DNA from: Bacteroidetes bacterium 37-13
GTDB taxonomy: Bacteria > Bacteroidota > Bacteroidia > Chitinophagales > LD1
Assembly: GCA_001897535.1 (NCBI GenBank)
Contig: MKTC01000013.1
Span: 26,519 to 90,518 of the forward strand
DNA: 64,000 bases
Reading direction: 5' to 3'
The notes beneath the pieces are model-generated. The model ran no database searches. It saw only the letters and a list, made by a program, of their open reading frames with translations, and was not told the DNA's origin. The translations under genes were made by a program, and so were the position numbers. Of this stretch, positions 25,728-34,094 are shown one piece after another (within the stretch, counting starts at the first letter, position 1; every line of letters begins with the position of its first letter).

Positions 25728-26738
25728 TTACGGAATTGATTTGGTAATAAAAAATCGCAACAAAAACTCTACGGCTAAAATTAAAGTTGCCAAAAGTGCA
25801 AACGGCAAAAACTGCTCATTTTTTCTTTGGTAAGCACTCACTTCAATTTTTGTTTTTTCGAGTTTATCTATCTGCTTGTAAATTTCTTCTAACTTTTGGT
25901 TGTTGTTTGCTCTAAAATATTTTCCACCGGTTTTATCGGCAATGGTACGCATCAATTTTTCATCAATTTGCACATCGGCATAATCAAAAATTAGTTTGCC
26001 GCTTTGGTCAATGGCAATCGGTGTATAAGCTTTTCCGTTTGTGCCCACGCCAATTGTGTAAACGCGTACACCAAACTGCATGGCAATATCTGTTGCGGTA
26101 ATCGGGTCAATTAAACCGCGGTTGTTTACACCGTCTGTCATTAAAATTACCACCTTGCTTTTTGCTTTGCTTTCGCGCAGGCGCTGCACCGAAGTGGCAA
26201 GTCCCATTCCAATGGCAGTGCCATCTTCGAGAATGCCATCTTTAATAGCTTTCAGTTGATTTTTTACGATGGCATGGTCTATGGTTACAGGACACTGCGT
26301 AAAACTTTCTCCGGCAAAAATTACTAAGCCAATTCTATCGGCTTTTCGTGCATCAATAAATTTTAGTGCTTCTGCTTTTGCAGCTTCTAAACGGTTAGGT
26401 TTAAAATCTTGTGCCAACATGGAAGTAGAAACGTCCATAGATAAAACAATGTCTATGCCTTCGGTGTTTATTTTCTCTTCGTTGAAAGAAGTTTGAGGAC
26501 GCGCCAAAGCCACAAGCAGCAAGCTTATTGCAACTATGCGAAATATTGGCAACCATTGTTTTAAACGAGCAGCAAACGGTTGTGGATTGTTTTTTATTGA
26601 GGCAGTAGAAGCAAGTGTGAATGTTGCAAAAAGTTTTTTTCTGCGATACCAAAACCAAAGTGCACTCGCAACCCACAAAACGGGAATAAGCAAAAGCACC
26701 CATTTATCGGCAAAAGTTATATGTTGTAACCAGTTCAC
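25728..26738 (-). CDS. batA: BatA, VWA-domain membrane protein
   Basis: A 336-residue paralogue of BatB with the same layout: two N-terminal hydrophobic segments, a VWA domain with MIDAS DVSTS, GTAIGMGL and MTDGVNNRG, and a C-terminal helix (LPFALLATLILAVEFLLRF) ending the protein. The start codon overlaps the stop of the upstream BatD-like gene by 4 bases (ATGA), which suggests translational coupling. MoxR ATPases are believed to act on partner VWA proteins encoded beside them, making BatA and BatB the likely clients of the MoxR at 28763. Confidence 0.88.
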   Translation of the reverse strand: MNWLQHITFADKWVLLLIPVLWVASALWFWYRRKKLFATFTLASTASIKNNPQPFAARLKQWLPIFRIVAISLLLVALARPQTSFNEEKINTEGIDIVLSMDVSTSMLAQDFKPNRLEAAKAEALKFIDARKADRIGLVIFAGESFTQCPVTIDHAIVKNQLKAIKDGILEDGTAIGMGLATSVQRLRESKAKSKVVILMTDGVNNRGLIDPITATDIAMQFGVRVYTIGVGTNGKAYTPIAIDQSGKLIFDYADVQIDEKLMRTIADKTGGKYFRANNNQKLEEIYKQIDKLEKTKIEVSAYQRKNEQFLPFALLATLILAVEFLLRFFITKSIP

Positions 26739-27688
26739 TTTTTTGCTTCGTTGTTTGGTGATTGATTATTGGCAATTTCTTCTTTCCAAGCAGTTGTTTT
26801 TACAAATTCGCGTGTAGTGTTCAGTGCGTTTTTATTTTGCTCGGGAAGCGGTTGTTGTTTTGCGAATTTTACTAAGTCGGCAAGTTTTAAAAGCGATACT
26901 AATTCCTTTTTTGCTTCACCGGAAATATCATCTCTGGTAAGCATCAGGTCAATTTCATCGGTGGTGCTTTCCATTGCAGAAACGCTAAACCTATATTCCA
27001 AATATCTTCTAAAAATATCGGTAAGGCGCGAGTAGTATGTTTTTGGATTTTCTTGCCACACTTTTTCTTGTTCCAATTTTTGAAGTTCTTTCAATGCCCA
27101 TTCGTGTGCAGTTTTTTTCCTGTTGATGGCTTCTTTTGCAGCATCTTTTTTCTTGTAATATTTTTTGAAAAGCCACCACGCTAAAAGTGCGATAACAATT
27201 ACACCCAAAGCAATTAAAACGTATAGCAAATATTCGCGCCAACTGCGTTTTACTTCCAATGGTGCTTTAATTGGTTTAAAGTTTTTTGTGGTATCAACCG
27301 GAACGGTATTTACGGTTATGGCAATTTCATTAGTAAAAGTAGAATCTGCCATTCCATTTTGAGTAAACAAAATTGCTTGTGGTGGAATGGTGTACAATCC
27401 GGAATCATAAGCTGAAACTGTGAATTGTTGAGTGATGACAGTTTCTTCTCCAATTTTTGCAGTGTCTTTTTTTGAGGCAGCAATAATATCGAGTGCGCCA
27501 ATGCTATCTTTAAAAATAGGCAATTGTACTGCGGTAGCATTAGGAAATTTTGCAGCGAATTTTAAGTGCAGAAAATCACCAATTAAAATTTGTGTAGAAT
27601 CTGCTGTGAAGCTTGCTGAAACTTGTGAGTAAACATTTGCAGCAAACAAAAACAGTAGCGCAAAGGAAAATGCTTTTAGCGTTTTCAT
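26735..27688 (-). CDS. BatD-like/DUF4381-like membrane protein
   Basis: A 317-residue protein with a signal peptide (FSFALLFLFAANVYSQ), an extracytoplasmic beta-rich region (about 20-150), one membrane helix (LLYVLIALGVIVIALLAWWL, about 152-171), and a basic cytoplasmic tail rich in KKAHEW-like helices. This topology is shared by the protein found between DUF58 and BatA in many Bacteroidota Bat operons. It is not a full-length BatD, which is larger. It overlaps the DUF58 gene upstream and batA downstream by 4 bases each, so the three are tightly coupled. Confidence 0.75.
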   Translation of the reverse strand: MKTLKAFSFALLFLFAANVYSQVSASFTADSTQILIGDFLHLKFAAKFPNATAVQLPIFKDSIGALDIIAASKKDTAKIGEETVITQQFTVSAYDSGLYTIPPQAILFTQNGMADSTFTNEIAITVNTVPVDTTKNFKPIKAPLEVKRSWREYLLYVLIALGVIVIALLAWWLFKKYYKKKDAAKEAINRKKTAHEWALKELQKLEQEKVWQENPKTYYSRLTDIFRRYLEYRFSVSAMESTTDEIDLMLTRDDISGEAKKELVSLLKLADLVKFAKQQPLPEQNKNALNTTREFVKTTAWKEEIANNQSPNNEAKK

Positions 27689-28701
27689 CGTTTCATCTCC
27701 CTTCGTTTAAACATATTCATAAGTGCAATAGTGTAATTTTCGTTGGTGCTTATGCTGGCAAGTTCTGCTCCGCTTTTGCCGAAAAGTTCTTTGGTTTCTT
27801 TTAAGTGTGTTGTGAAATTTTTAGCGTAGTTGGTTCTAATATTTTTGTCGCTGGAGTTGAGCCAATTTTCTTCCTCGCTTTCTGCATCGGCAACTAAAAC
27901 TAAACCCACATCAGGCAATTCTGCTTCGCGTTTATCGTATAAATGAATACCAATTAAGTCGTGTCTTCGCGCAGCAATATTTAGCGCATCGCGATAAGGT
28001 TTTTCGGTAATAAAATCGCTGATTAAAAATGTAATACACTTTTTCTTCATCACGTTGTTGAACAGTTTCAGTGCTTCGGCAATATCGGTTCCTTTTCCTA
28101 CAGGTTCAAAATCGTAAATATCATTTATCAAACGAAGAATGTGGCTCTTTCCTTTTTTAGGTGGAATAAATTTTTCTATTCTATCGCTAAATAAAATCAT
28201 ACCCACTTTATCGTTGTTGGTAATAGCCGAAAACGCAAGCACACCACCAATTTCGGCCATAATGTGATTTTTGAAACTGTTCTGCGTGCCAAAAAAACCG
28301 GAGCGGCTCACATCAATTAAAAGCATTACAGTAAGCTCGCGTTCTTCTTCAAAAACTTTAATAAAAGGTGTGCGCAAACGCGCAGTTACATTCCAATCTA
28401 TTTGCCGAATATCATCACCGTATTGGTATTCACGCACTTCGCTAAAACTCATGCCACGACCTTTAAAAGCAGAGTGATAACTTCCTGAAAAAACTTGATT
28501 AGAAAGTTTGCGAGTTTTAATTTCTATTCTGCGCAAAGCACTGCGTTTATCACTTGCATCGCTTGTGATATCGGAAGTTTTATTTTCTTCTTGTTGGCTT
28601 TCAGTTTGGCTGTGTTTGGTTTTAAATTTATACAGCAGCAGCCCGATGCCAAGTAGCAACAGAACACTCACAACCACTAAAACAACTGCGTATTCAGTCA
28701 T
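27685..28701 (-). CDS. DUF58 domain protein of the MoxR-Bat operon
   Basis: A 338-residue protein with one N-terminal membrane anchor (about 5-25), a charged linker, and a DUF58 region with its signature REYQYGDDIRQIDWNVTAR, then a VWA-like fold with LLIDVSRSGFF. DUF58 proteins are regular companions of MoxR-type AAA+ ATPases. It is the second gene of the operon, 61 bases after moxR, and its stop overlaps the next start by 4 bases. Confidence 0.9.
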   Translation of the reverse strand: MTEYAVVLVVVSVLLLLGIGLLLYKFKTKHSQTESQQEENKTSDITSDASDKRSALRRIEIKTRKLSNQVFSGSYHSAFKGRGMSFSEVREYQYGDDIRQIDWNVTARLRTPFIKVFEEERELTVMLLIDVSRSGFFGTQNSFKNHIMAEIGGVLAFSAITNNDKVGMILFSDRIEKFIPPKKGKSHILRLINDIYDFEPVGKGTDIAEALKLFNNVMKKKCITFLISDFITEKPYRDALNIAARRHDLIGIHLYDKREAELPDVGLVLVADAESEEENWLNSSDKNIRTNYAKNFTTHLKETKELFGKSGAELASISTNENYTIALMNMFKRREMKR

Positions 28702-28762
28702 TTAAACTGCCTTTTGTTTTTTAAAACTTCTCGAATATTTTTTATGAATAAAATGCTGTGGA

Positions 28763-29770
28763 CTATGGCACTTCAACAGCGTTAAGAATTTCGTTTACCA
28801 CTTCTTCGCTTGTAACGTTTTGCGCTTCAGCTTCGTAAGTTAAACCGATTCTGTGGCGCATTACATCGTGGCAAATAGCGCGTACATCTTCAGGAATCAC
28901 ATAACCTCTGCGCTTAATAAAAGCATAAGCTTTTGCCGCCAAAGCCAAGTTAATACTTGCACGTGGCGAGCCTCCGTAGCTGATTAAGCCATCGAGTTTA
29001 CCAAGTTTATATTCTTTTGGATTGCGCGAAGCAAAAACAATATCGAGAATGTAGTGCTCAATTTTTTCGTCCATATAAACCTCGCGAACTGTTTTGCGGG
29101 CTGCAAGAATTTGTTCTTTTCCCACTACTTGATTTATTGCGCGAGTTTGGTTTTCTAAACTTTGACGAATAATTAAACGCTCTTCTTCTTTTTTAGGATA
29201 AGTGATAACCACTTTAAGCATAAAGCGATCCACTTGCGCTTCGGGCAGCGGATAAGTTCCTTCTTGCTCAATTGGGTTTTGAGTGGCAAGTACTAAAAAA
29301 GGCTCTTCTAATTTGTAAGTATTTTCGCCAATAGTAACTTGCTTTTCTTGCATGGCTTCGAGCAAAGCGCTTTGCACTTTTGCAGGTGCGCGGTTTATTT
29401 CATCAGCTAAAATAAAGTTAGCGAAAACCGGACCGTGTTTCACGGTGAAAGCATTTTCTTTTTGATTGTAAATCATGGTGCCAACCAAATCGGCAGGCAG
29501 CAAGTCTGGAGTAAATTGTATGCGGCTAAACTTCGCGTTAATAGCTTGTGAAAGCGATTTAATTGAAAGTGTTTTGGCAAGTCCCGGAACGCCTTCCAGC
29601 AAAATGTGTCCGTTGGCAAGTAGTGCTAAAATCAATCGCTCTGTCATGTATTTTTGACCAACAATGGCTTTGCCAATTTCCATGTTTAGTACATCTACAA
29701 ATGCACTTTCGCGGTTAATGCGTTCGTTTAATTCGCTAATGTTTACTGAAGAAGATGCTGCTATTTCCAT
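28763..29770 (-). CDS. moxR: MoxR-family AAA+ ATPase
   Basis: A 335-residue AAA+ ATPase. The Walker A motif is EGVPGLAKT, Walker B is LADEINRAP, sensor 1 is ATQNPIEQ with the MoxR-typical EGTYPLPEAQVDRF, and the C-terminal lid domain includes GGSPRASINL. It is the first gene of the minus-strand operon moxR - DUF58 - BatD-like - batA - batB - batC. The family is thought to act as chaperone for metal insertion or folding of VWA-containing partners. The genes downstream supply those partners. Confidence 0.94.
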   Translation of the reverse strand: MEIAASSSVNISELNERINRESAFVDVLNMEIGKAIVGQKYMTERLILALLANGHILLEGVPGLAKTLSIKSLSQAINAKFSRIQFTPDLLPADLVGTMIYNQKENAFTVKHGPVFANFILADEINRAPAKVQSALLEAMQEKQVTIGENTYKLEEPFLVLATQNPIEQEGTYPLPEAQVDRFMLKVVITYPKKEEERLIIRQSLENQTRAINQVVGKEQILAARKTVREVYMDEKIEHYILDIVFASRNPKEYKLGKLDGLISYGGSPRASINLALAAKAYAFIKRRGYVIPEDVRAICHDVMRHRIGLTYEAEAQNVTSEEVVNEILNAVEVP

Positions 29771-29974
29771 ATCTTATTTTTAAAAAGAGTAGCGAATATA
29801 GCCACTTCCGCGCCCTTTTAACATTTCGGACGTAGTCAATTTTTGTTAAGCAAAACATTCGTTATGAAATTTAGGAATGAAACTACTCAAGAGAATAATT
29901 GCAATTTGATGCAATTTCTTTTGCAGAAATGTTGTAGTAAAATTGTGTTTGTTTGCACTTAAATTTACAGTACA

Positions 29975-30256
29975 ATGGAAACTTTTGTGGCATCGCGATT
30001 GACTGGAGGAAATAGAGTTTTTCCTGCAAAAATTATTATTGATACACTTGGCGTAACACTTAAAATTCCAAGCCTTTTTAGCGGTAGTGAACGAACAATT
30101 CCTTTCACCCGAATTTCATCTGTAGATATCGATTGTCCTTTCATTGGATTTTCAACTATCATCATTGAAACCACAGGCGAAGGAAAAATTCAAGCACATG
30201 GTTTCACCAAAGCAGAAGTAGAAAGAATGAAAGCGTTGATTCTTGGAAAGATTTAG
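29975..30256 (+). CDS. Small PH-like domain protein
   Basis: A 93-residue soluble protein: a run of alternating strands (AKIIIDTLGVTLKIPS, ERTIPFTRISSVDID, STIIIETTGEGKIQAHGF) followed by one C-terminal helix (KAEVERMKALIL). This strand-strand-helix order is that of bacterial PH-like (bPH) domains, such as those in YdbS/YdbT-type proteins, but no membrane helix is attached. It converges on the permease gene, the two stop codons overlapping over 4 bases. No partner gene is adjacent in the same direction. Confidence 0.7.
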   Translation: METFVASRLTGGNRVFPAKIIIDTLGVTLKIPSLFSGSERTIPFTRISSVDIDCPFIGFSTIIIETTGEGKIQAHGFTKAEVERMKALILGKI

Positions 30257-31530
30257 CTTCTGATAGCATCAACGGGTTTCATGCGCGATGCGTTCCAAGC
30301 CGGAATAAAACCGGAAACAATTCCTGTAACAACCGAAATGCCAATGCCGATGGCAATGTTTTCAGCAGTGATATAAAAAGTAAAATCGGTTTCTGCCCAA
30401 TGTTTAAGCAAGTATTGCAATACTTGGAAAAGTGCTACCACAGAAAGCAAACCGGCAATGCCGCCAATTAAGCAAAGCAAAATAGCTTCTAACAAAAATT
30501 CGAGAAGAATATAAACTTGTTTTGCGCCAATTGCTTTTTTAATTCCAATAATGTAGGTGCGCTCTTTTACACTCACAAACATAATATTTGCAATACCGAA
30601 ACCGCCAACAATTACAGCAAAAAATCCGATAATAAATCCTGCAATATTGATAACCGAAAAAATTGATTTTATGCCTTCGCTAAATACGCTTACTTGGTTT
30701 ATGGCAAAGTTGTCATCGGTGTTTGGAGGCAAACGTCTAATGCCGCGCATCACGCCTTTAATTTCATATTTTAAGTTGCTCACTTTTACTCCGGCTTTTG
30801 GCAACACTGCAACGAGCGGATCGTTTTCATCGTTATTCAAACTAATAAAATTATTGAGCATGCCGTAAGGTGCAATTACATCGTTGTCGGCACTAAAACC
30901 GAGCATGTCGTTTCCCTCTTTTTTCAATACGCCAATAATGGTTGCTTTAATGCCTTCCACTCTAATTTCTCTGCCTTCGATATTTGAAAAATTCGGGAAG
31001 AGCGTTTCCGCTACATTACTGCCAATAATCACTACCGGATTAGCGCTAAGGATTTCGCCTGCGGTGAAGTATCTTCCTTGTGTAAATTCTAAAGATTTTA
31101 TTTTGTTGTAATCGTACGAAACACCTTTAAGTGCAACGCCTTTGGCAGTTTGCCCTTCTGCAACAGCACTTTTTCCATTTAGTGAATAAATAATAGCAAC
31201 CGCTTCAGCACTTTTTAAACGCTCTTTTAAAAACTGCATTTCGCGCGGGTTAGAAGTCGGGCGATTCATGTAGCGCCACCAAGGGTAATTTTCGCTCCAA
31301 ATCCAAGGCCATTTTTGTATGTATAAAACATCATTGCCAATACTTTCTATGCTGTTGCGAATATTCAATTCCATAGAATTTACAGCCGTGCGAATGCTTA
31401 CAATACACAAAATACCAATAGTAATTCCGGTAAGCGAAAGGAAAGAGCGCAACTTAGCAGCTCGCAATTCTTCAAACGAAATGCGCAAGCTCTGTGTGAA
31501 TACTTTCCAAAGAATTAAAATGTTTTTCAT
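30253..31530 (-). CDS. MacB/FtsX-type ABC transporter permease
   Basis: A 425-residue permease: N-terminal helix (RSFLSLTGITIGILCIVSIR), a periplasmic MacB-PCD domain (about 45-290), then three C-terminal helices of the FtsX domain, with VKERTYIIGIKKAIGAKQ and GFIPAWNASRMKPVDAIRS. Such permeases work with a LolD-like ATPase in efflux, lipoprotein transport or mechanotransmission. No ATPase gene is adjacent. The ATG at 31530 is chosen over the upstream in-frame start at 31596: the extra 22 residues are encoded by DNA that includes part of a dispersed intergenic repeat, and the segment after residue 23 is the usual beginning of this family. Confidence 0.87.
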   Translation of the reverse strand: MKNILILWKVFTQSLRISFEELRAAKLRSFLSLTGITIGILCIVSIRTAVNSMELNIRNSIESIGNDVLYIQKWPWIWSENYPWWRYMNRPTSNPREMQFLKERLKSAEAVAIIYSLNGKSAVAEGQTAKGVALKGVSYDYNKIKSLEFTQGRYFTAGEILSANPVVIIGSNVAETLFPNFSNIEGREIRVEGIKATIIGVLKKEGNDMLGFSADNDVIAPYGMLNNFISLNNDENDPLVAVLPKAGVKVSNLKYEIKGVMRGIRRLPPNTDDNFAINQVSVFSEGIKSIFSVINIAGFIIGFFAVIVGGFGIANIMFVSVKERTYIIGIKKAIGAKQVYILLEFLLEAILLCLIGGIAGLLSVVALFQVLQYLLKHWAETDFTFYITAENIAIGIGISVVTGIVSGFIPAWNASRMKPVDAIRS

Positions 31531-31574
31531 GCGATGCTGAAGCGAAGAAAGTACTTTTTTAAATAGAAGAGATA

Positions 31575-31598
31575 AGAACCAAGATTTTAGAACCAAGA
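31575..31598. repeat. Two copies of the 10-mer AGAACCAAGA
   Basis: AGAACCAAGA occurs at 31575-31584 and 31589-31598. The same 10-mer occurs inverted at 34031-34040, and nine of its ten bases at 33925-33934. These units are confined to the gaps on each side of the cargo gene at 31836. Confidence 0.65.
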
Positions 31599-31754
31599 AG
31601 CGTGAAAGCCAAAGATAAGAAGCAGATGTTTCGGTCTATTACACCGTTTGTTTGTATTTTAAGATGAGTAATTTGAGTTTAAGAAGTGCTTTACAGAAAC
31701 AATTAAAACCATATTTTACATTGGAGATTTTATTATCTAGTTAGAAACAAAATA

Positions 31755-31787
31755 TTGGTAATAATTATAATAAATATTTTATATTCG
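31755..31787 (+). promoter_or_regulatory. Likely promoter of the T9SS cargo gene at 31836
   Basis: TTG at 31755-31757 and TATATTCG at 31780-31787, one base away from the TAnnTTTG consensus, 22 bases apart. The start codon lies 48 bases after the -7 box. Confidence 0.5.
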
Positions 31788-31835
31788 CCAGAAACAAGAA
31801 CAGATTTTTTTTTCGTACAACTTAAATTAAATACT

Positions 31836-33689
31836 ATGAAAAAATATTTATATTTTTTAGGGTTCTTTTTAATATCTACATTTGCTAATAAAAGTTTTGC
31901 TTCTAAAACTAATGCAAGTGTTTGCCAAGGTAGCACTTATACATGGAAAGGGCAGGCCTATACACAAAACGGCACATTCACAAACAGTGGAGATACTCTT
32001 GTGCTGGTTGTAAATCCATTGCCTTTTATTTCATTGTCATATTCGGGCAATGCTTGCTTAGGCAGCACTTTAACTTTTATTTACAGCGATTCTTCCTCAT
32101 TGCTTTCGGGTTGGTATAATGATACGATTACATCATATTACGGAATTCCTTTTGATTCTATTCCTGCAAGTACGGTTTCTAGTCCTTATAGTTTTTCTAA
32201 TCCTAATCCGGGTAAATACAAAATAACCGCAGTTTCTCAGGCAGGGTGTTCTTATTCTGATTCTATAATTACTGGAAAGTGCGCATCAAGTAGCCTTTTT
32301 GATACTATTTGCCAAGGCGATAGTGTTTTTTTTAATAACCAGTGGCGTTATACTTCGGGTTCATACCAACAACAGTTTCAAAATGGAAACGGAGTGGTTG
32401 ATAGCCTTTCAACATTATACCTTACTGTTAATAGCCTTCCAAGTGTTACTGTTTTTTGCTACAATACTTCTACGGGTGATACAATCAACGTTTGTTTTGA
32501 TAATAATTCGCAAAATCTTGTCTTTTATGCGCAAACAAACATTACAGCTACAGTTGCATGGAAATTAGGAGGAGTTTCGGTTAGTAATAGTCAATATTTT
32601 GCTCCAGCAACTTCGGGAACTTATACTGTTTATGCAACTTCTGCTTGTGGAACAGATACTGCAACATATACTCTAGAACCATGTTTATTAGATTTAATTT
32701 GGCCAGGAGATGCCAACCATGATGGTGTTGTGGATAATAACGACCTGCTCCCCATAGGCATTGCAAATGGTTTAAGCGGTTTAGCACGCAACTCCACCTC
32801 TATTGCATGGCAAGGATATGCCTGTGCAGATTGGGGGTTGCAGTTGCTAAACGGCACCAATATAAAACATGCAGATTGTGATGGGAACGGACAAATAAAT
32901 AACAATGATACATTAGCAATTGCACAAAATTTTAGTTTAACACATAACAAGAAAGATGATGAGCGTAAGCCTTCCCGAGCAGGTATTCCAGATCTACAGA
33001 TTGTATTTTTTAAGAATGAATTTGTAGCAGGAGATACGCTAATTGCAAGCATACAGTTAGGCAATGCCCAACAACCCATTGCAAGTATTTATGGCTTGGC
33101 ATTTACTTACAATTTCGACCCAAATGTGTTAGATGCCTCAACCATTAATTTTAATTATTCCAATTCGTGGTTGGGTGCAAGCACGGATAAGATTTCACTT
33201 GTAAAAATTTTTAACAGCATTGGCAAAATTAAAACAGCTATAACAAGAACAGACCATATTAATCGTTCAGGACAGGGTGAAATAGCCCAATTTCGGGCGG
33301 TTGTAACTACTAATAATATTAGTGCAGATAAGATGATTACACATTTTATATCTAATTTGAAAGCAATAGATAAAAGTGAAAATGTAGTAGATGTAAATGA
33401 AGGTACGTCCTCAGTAAAAATTATTAGTAATGTTACCAGTATTAGGCAGCAAGAAATTTTATGGTGGCTCTACCCAAGCCCCGCACAAAACTATGTTACT
33501 ATAAGTGGCAGTGAAAATATTAAGGATATTGTGATACTTAATGTGTTAGGTGAAAAAGTTTATACGGAAACAAACCTGAAAACACAATTGAAAACGGTTG
33601 ATATATTAAACTTACCAACTGGCATTTACATTGCACAGATTGCAACAGAAAAAGGGCGAGGAGAGAAGCGTTTTATGATAATGAGATAA
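31836..33689 (+). CDS. T9SS type A cargo protein with dockerin-like repeats
   Basis: A 617-residue secreted protein. The signal peptide is MKKYLYFLGFFLISTFANKSFA. Two units start with the Bacteroidota adhesin pattern (CQGSTYTWKGQAYTQNG; CQGDSVFFNNQWRY) and end in LYLTVNSLP-like strands. A pair of dockerin-like calcium loops follows: GDANHDGVVDNNDLL and DCDGNGQINNNDTLAI. A cohesin-like beta region comes next (about 415-530). The C terminus (about 540-617) is a T9SS type A sorting domain: LYPSPAQNYVTISG, LNVLGEKVY, LPTGIYIAQI, KRFMIMR. It should be exported by the T9SS served by PorU. The ATG at 31836 is preferred over an open upstream frame because it begins the signal peptide. It lies in an accessory patch flanked by short repeats and a transposase relic. 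Confidence 0.85.
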   Translation: MKKYLYFLGFFLISTFANKSFASKTNASVCQGSTYTWKGQAYTQNGTFTNSGDTLVLVVNPLPFISLSYSGNACLGSTLTFIYSDSSSLLSGWYNDTITSYYGIPFDSIPASTVSSPYSFSNPNPGKYKITAVSQAGCSYSDSIITGKCASSSLFDTICQGDSVFFNNQWRYTSGSYQQQFQNGNGVVDSLSTLYLTVNSLPSVTVFCYNTSTGDTINVCFDNNSQNLVFYAQTNITATVAWKLGGVSVSNSQYFAPATSGTYTVYATSACGTDTATYTLEPCLLDLIWPGDANHDGVVDNNDLLPIGIANGLSGLARNSTSIAWQGYACADWGLQLLNGTNIKHADCDGNGQINNNDTLAIAQNFSLTHNKKDDERKPSRAGIPDLQIVFFKNEFVAGDTLIASIQLGNAQQPIASIYGLAFTYNFDPNVLDASTINFNYSNSWLGASTDKISLVKIFNSIGKIKTAITRTDHINRSGQGEIAQFRAVVTTNNISADKMITHFISNLKAIDKSENVVDVNEGTSSVKIISNVTSIRQQEILWWLYPSPAQNYVTISGSENIKDIVILNVLGEKVYTETNLKTQLKTVDILNLPTGIYIAQIATEKGRGEKRFMIMR

Positions 33690-33734
33690 TATATCCTTAC
33701 TTTATTTTTGGTTTTATTACAAACATAAAATAGG

Positions 33735-33890
33735 AGTATCAAAAATAACGAAAAGCATTTATTCGGTCAGCCGATTTTTAAACAACAGATAGATTTCATT
33801 CCCGGAAATAAGTTTGATATACTGGTAAATAAGTACCGAATAGACTGTTATTACAAGACCTTTGATTCGTAGACACAGCTTGGATTAACT
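33735..33890 (+). pseudogene. IS4-family transposase fragment (DUF4372-like N terminus)
   Basis: The frame from 33735 reads HLFGQPIFKQQIDFIP, then KFDILVNKYRIDCYYKTFDS, a stop, and TQL. This resembles the N-terminal DUF4372 segment of IS4-type transposases (GQ-F-Q--FIP--KFD-LV-KY--D-Y-K-F--W-QL). The TAG at 33870-33872 falls where that family has Trp (TGG), so it is a nonsense change. Similarity fades a few codons later, and the catalytic DDE part is absent. No inverted-repeat ends belonging to it are visible. The identification is by eye. Confidence 0.6.
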
Positions 33891-33985
33891 TCCTTAAAAG
33901 CGACAGCCTACTGAAACATTGAAAAGAACCAAGCAATTAGAATATTTGTGCAGCTTCAAAGCCCGGCTCTATTTGCATTTGCTCA

Positions 33986-34005
33986 AAGCCGATAATTATC
34001 GGCTT
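33986..34005. repeat. Perfect palindrome with CCGATA..TATCGG core
   Basis: AAGCCGATAATTATCGGCTT, a perfect 20-bp palindrome in non-coding DNA. It shares CCGATA-NN-TATCGG with the palindrome at 16571-16588 and could form a hairpin in RNA from either strand. Confidence 0.8.
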
Positions 34006-34094
34006 AACTCACTGCCTGTCTTTTCTTGACTCTTGGTTCTAAAAAATCTAAATTTCAATTTTGAGTTCTGTTTCATAATTCTATTTTTAAAACC

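Larger units (their letters stand above)
33690..34094. other. Intergenic stretch with transposase relic, palindrome and repeats
   Basis: About 405 bases without an intact gene. It holds an IS4-like transposase relic (33735-33890), a perfect 20-bp palindrome (33986-34005), and two copies of the AGAACCAAGA-type repeat (33925-33934 with one mismatch, and 34031-34040 inverted). The last 60 bases are an AT-rich leader for the gene at 34095. I see no clear promoter. Confidence 0.7.

Noticed and set aside
31530..31596. An upstream start at 31596 for the ABC permease
   Set aside because: The additional 22 residues come partly from the AGAACCAAGA repeat region and are not typical of this family; the ATG at 31530 starts at the usual place.
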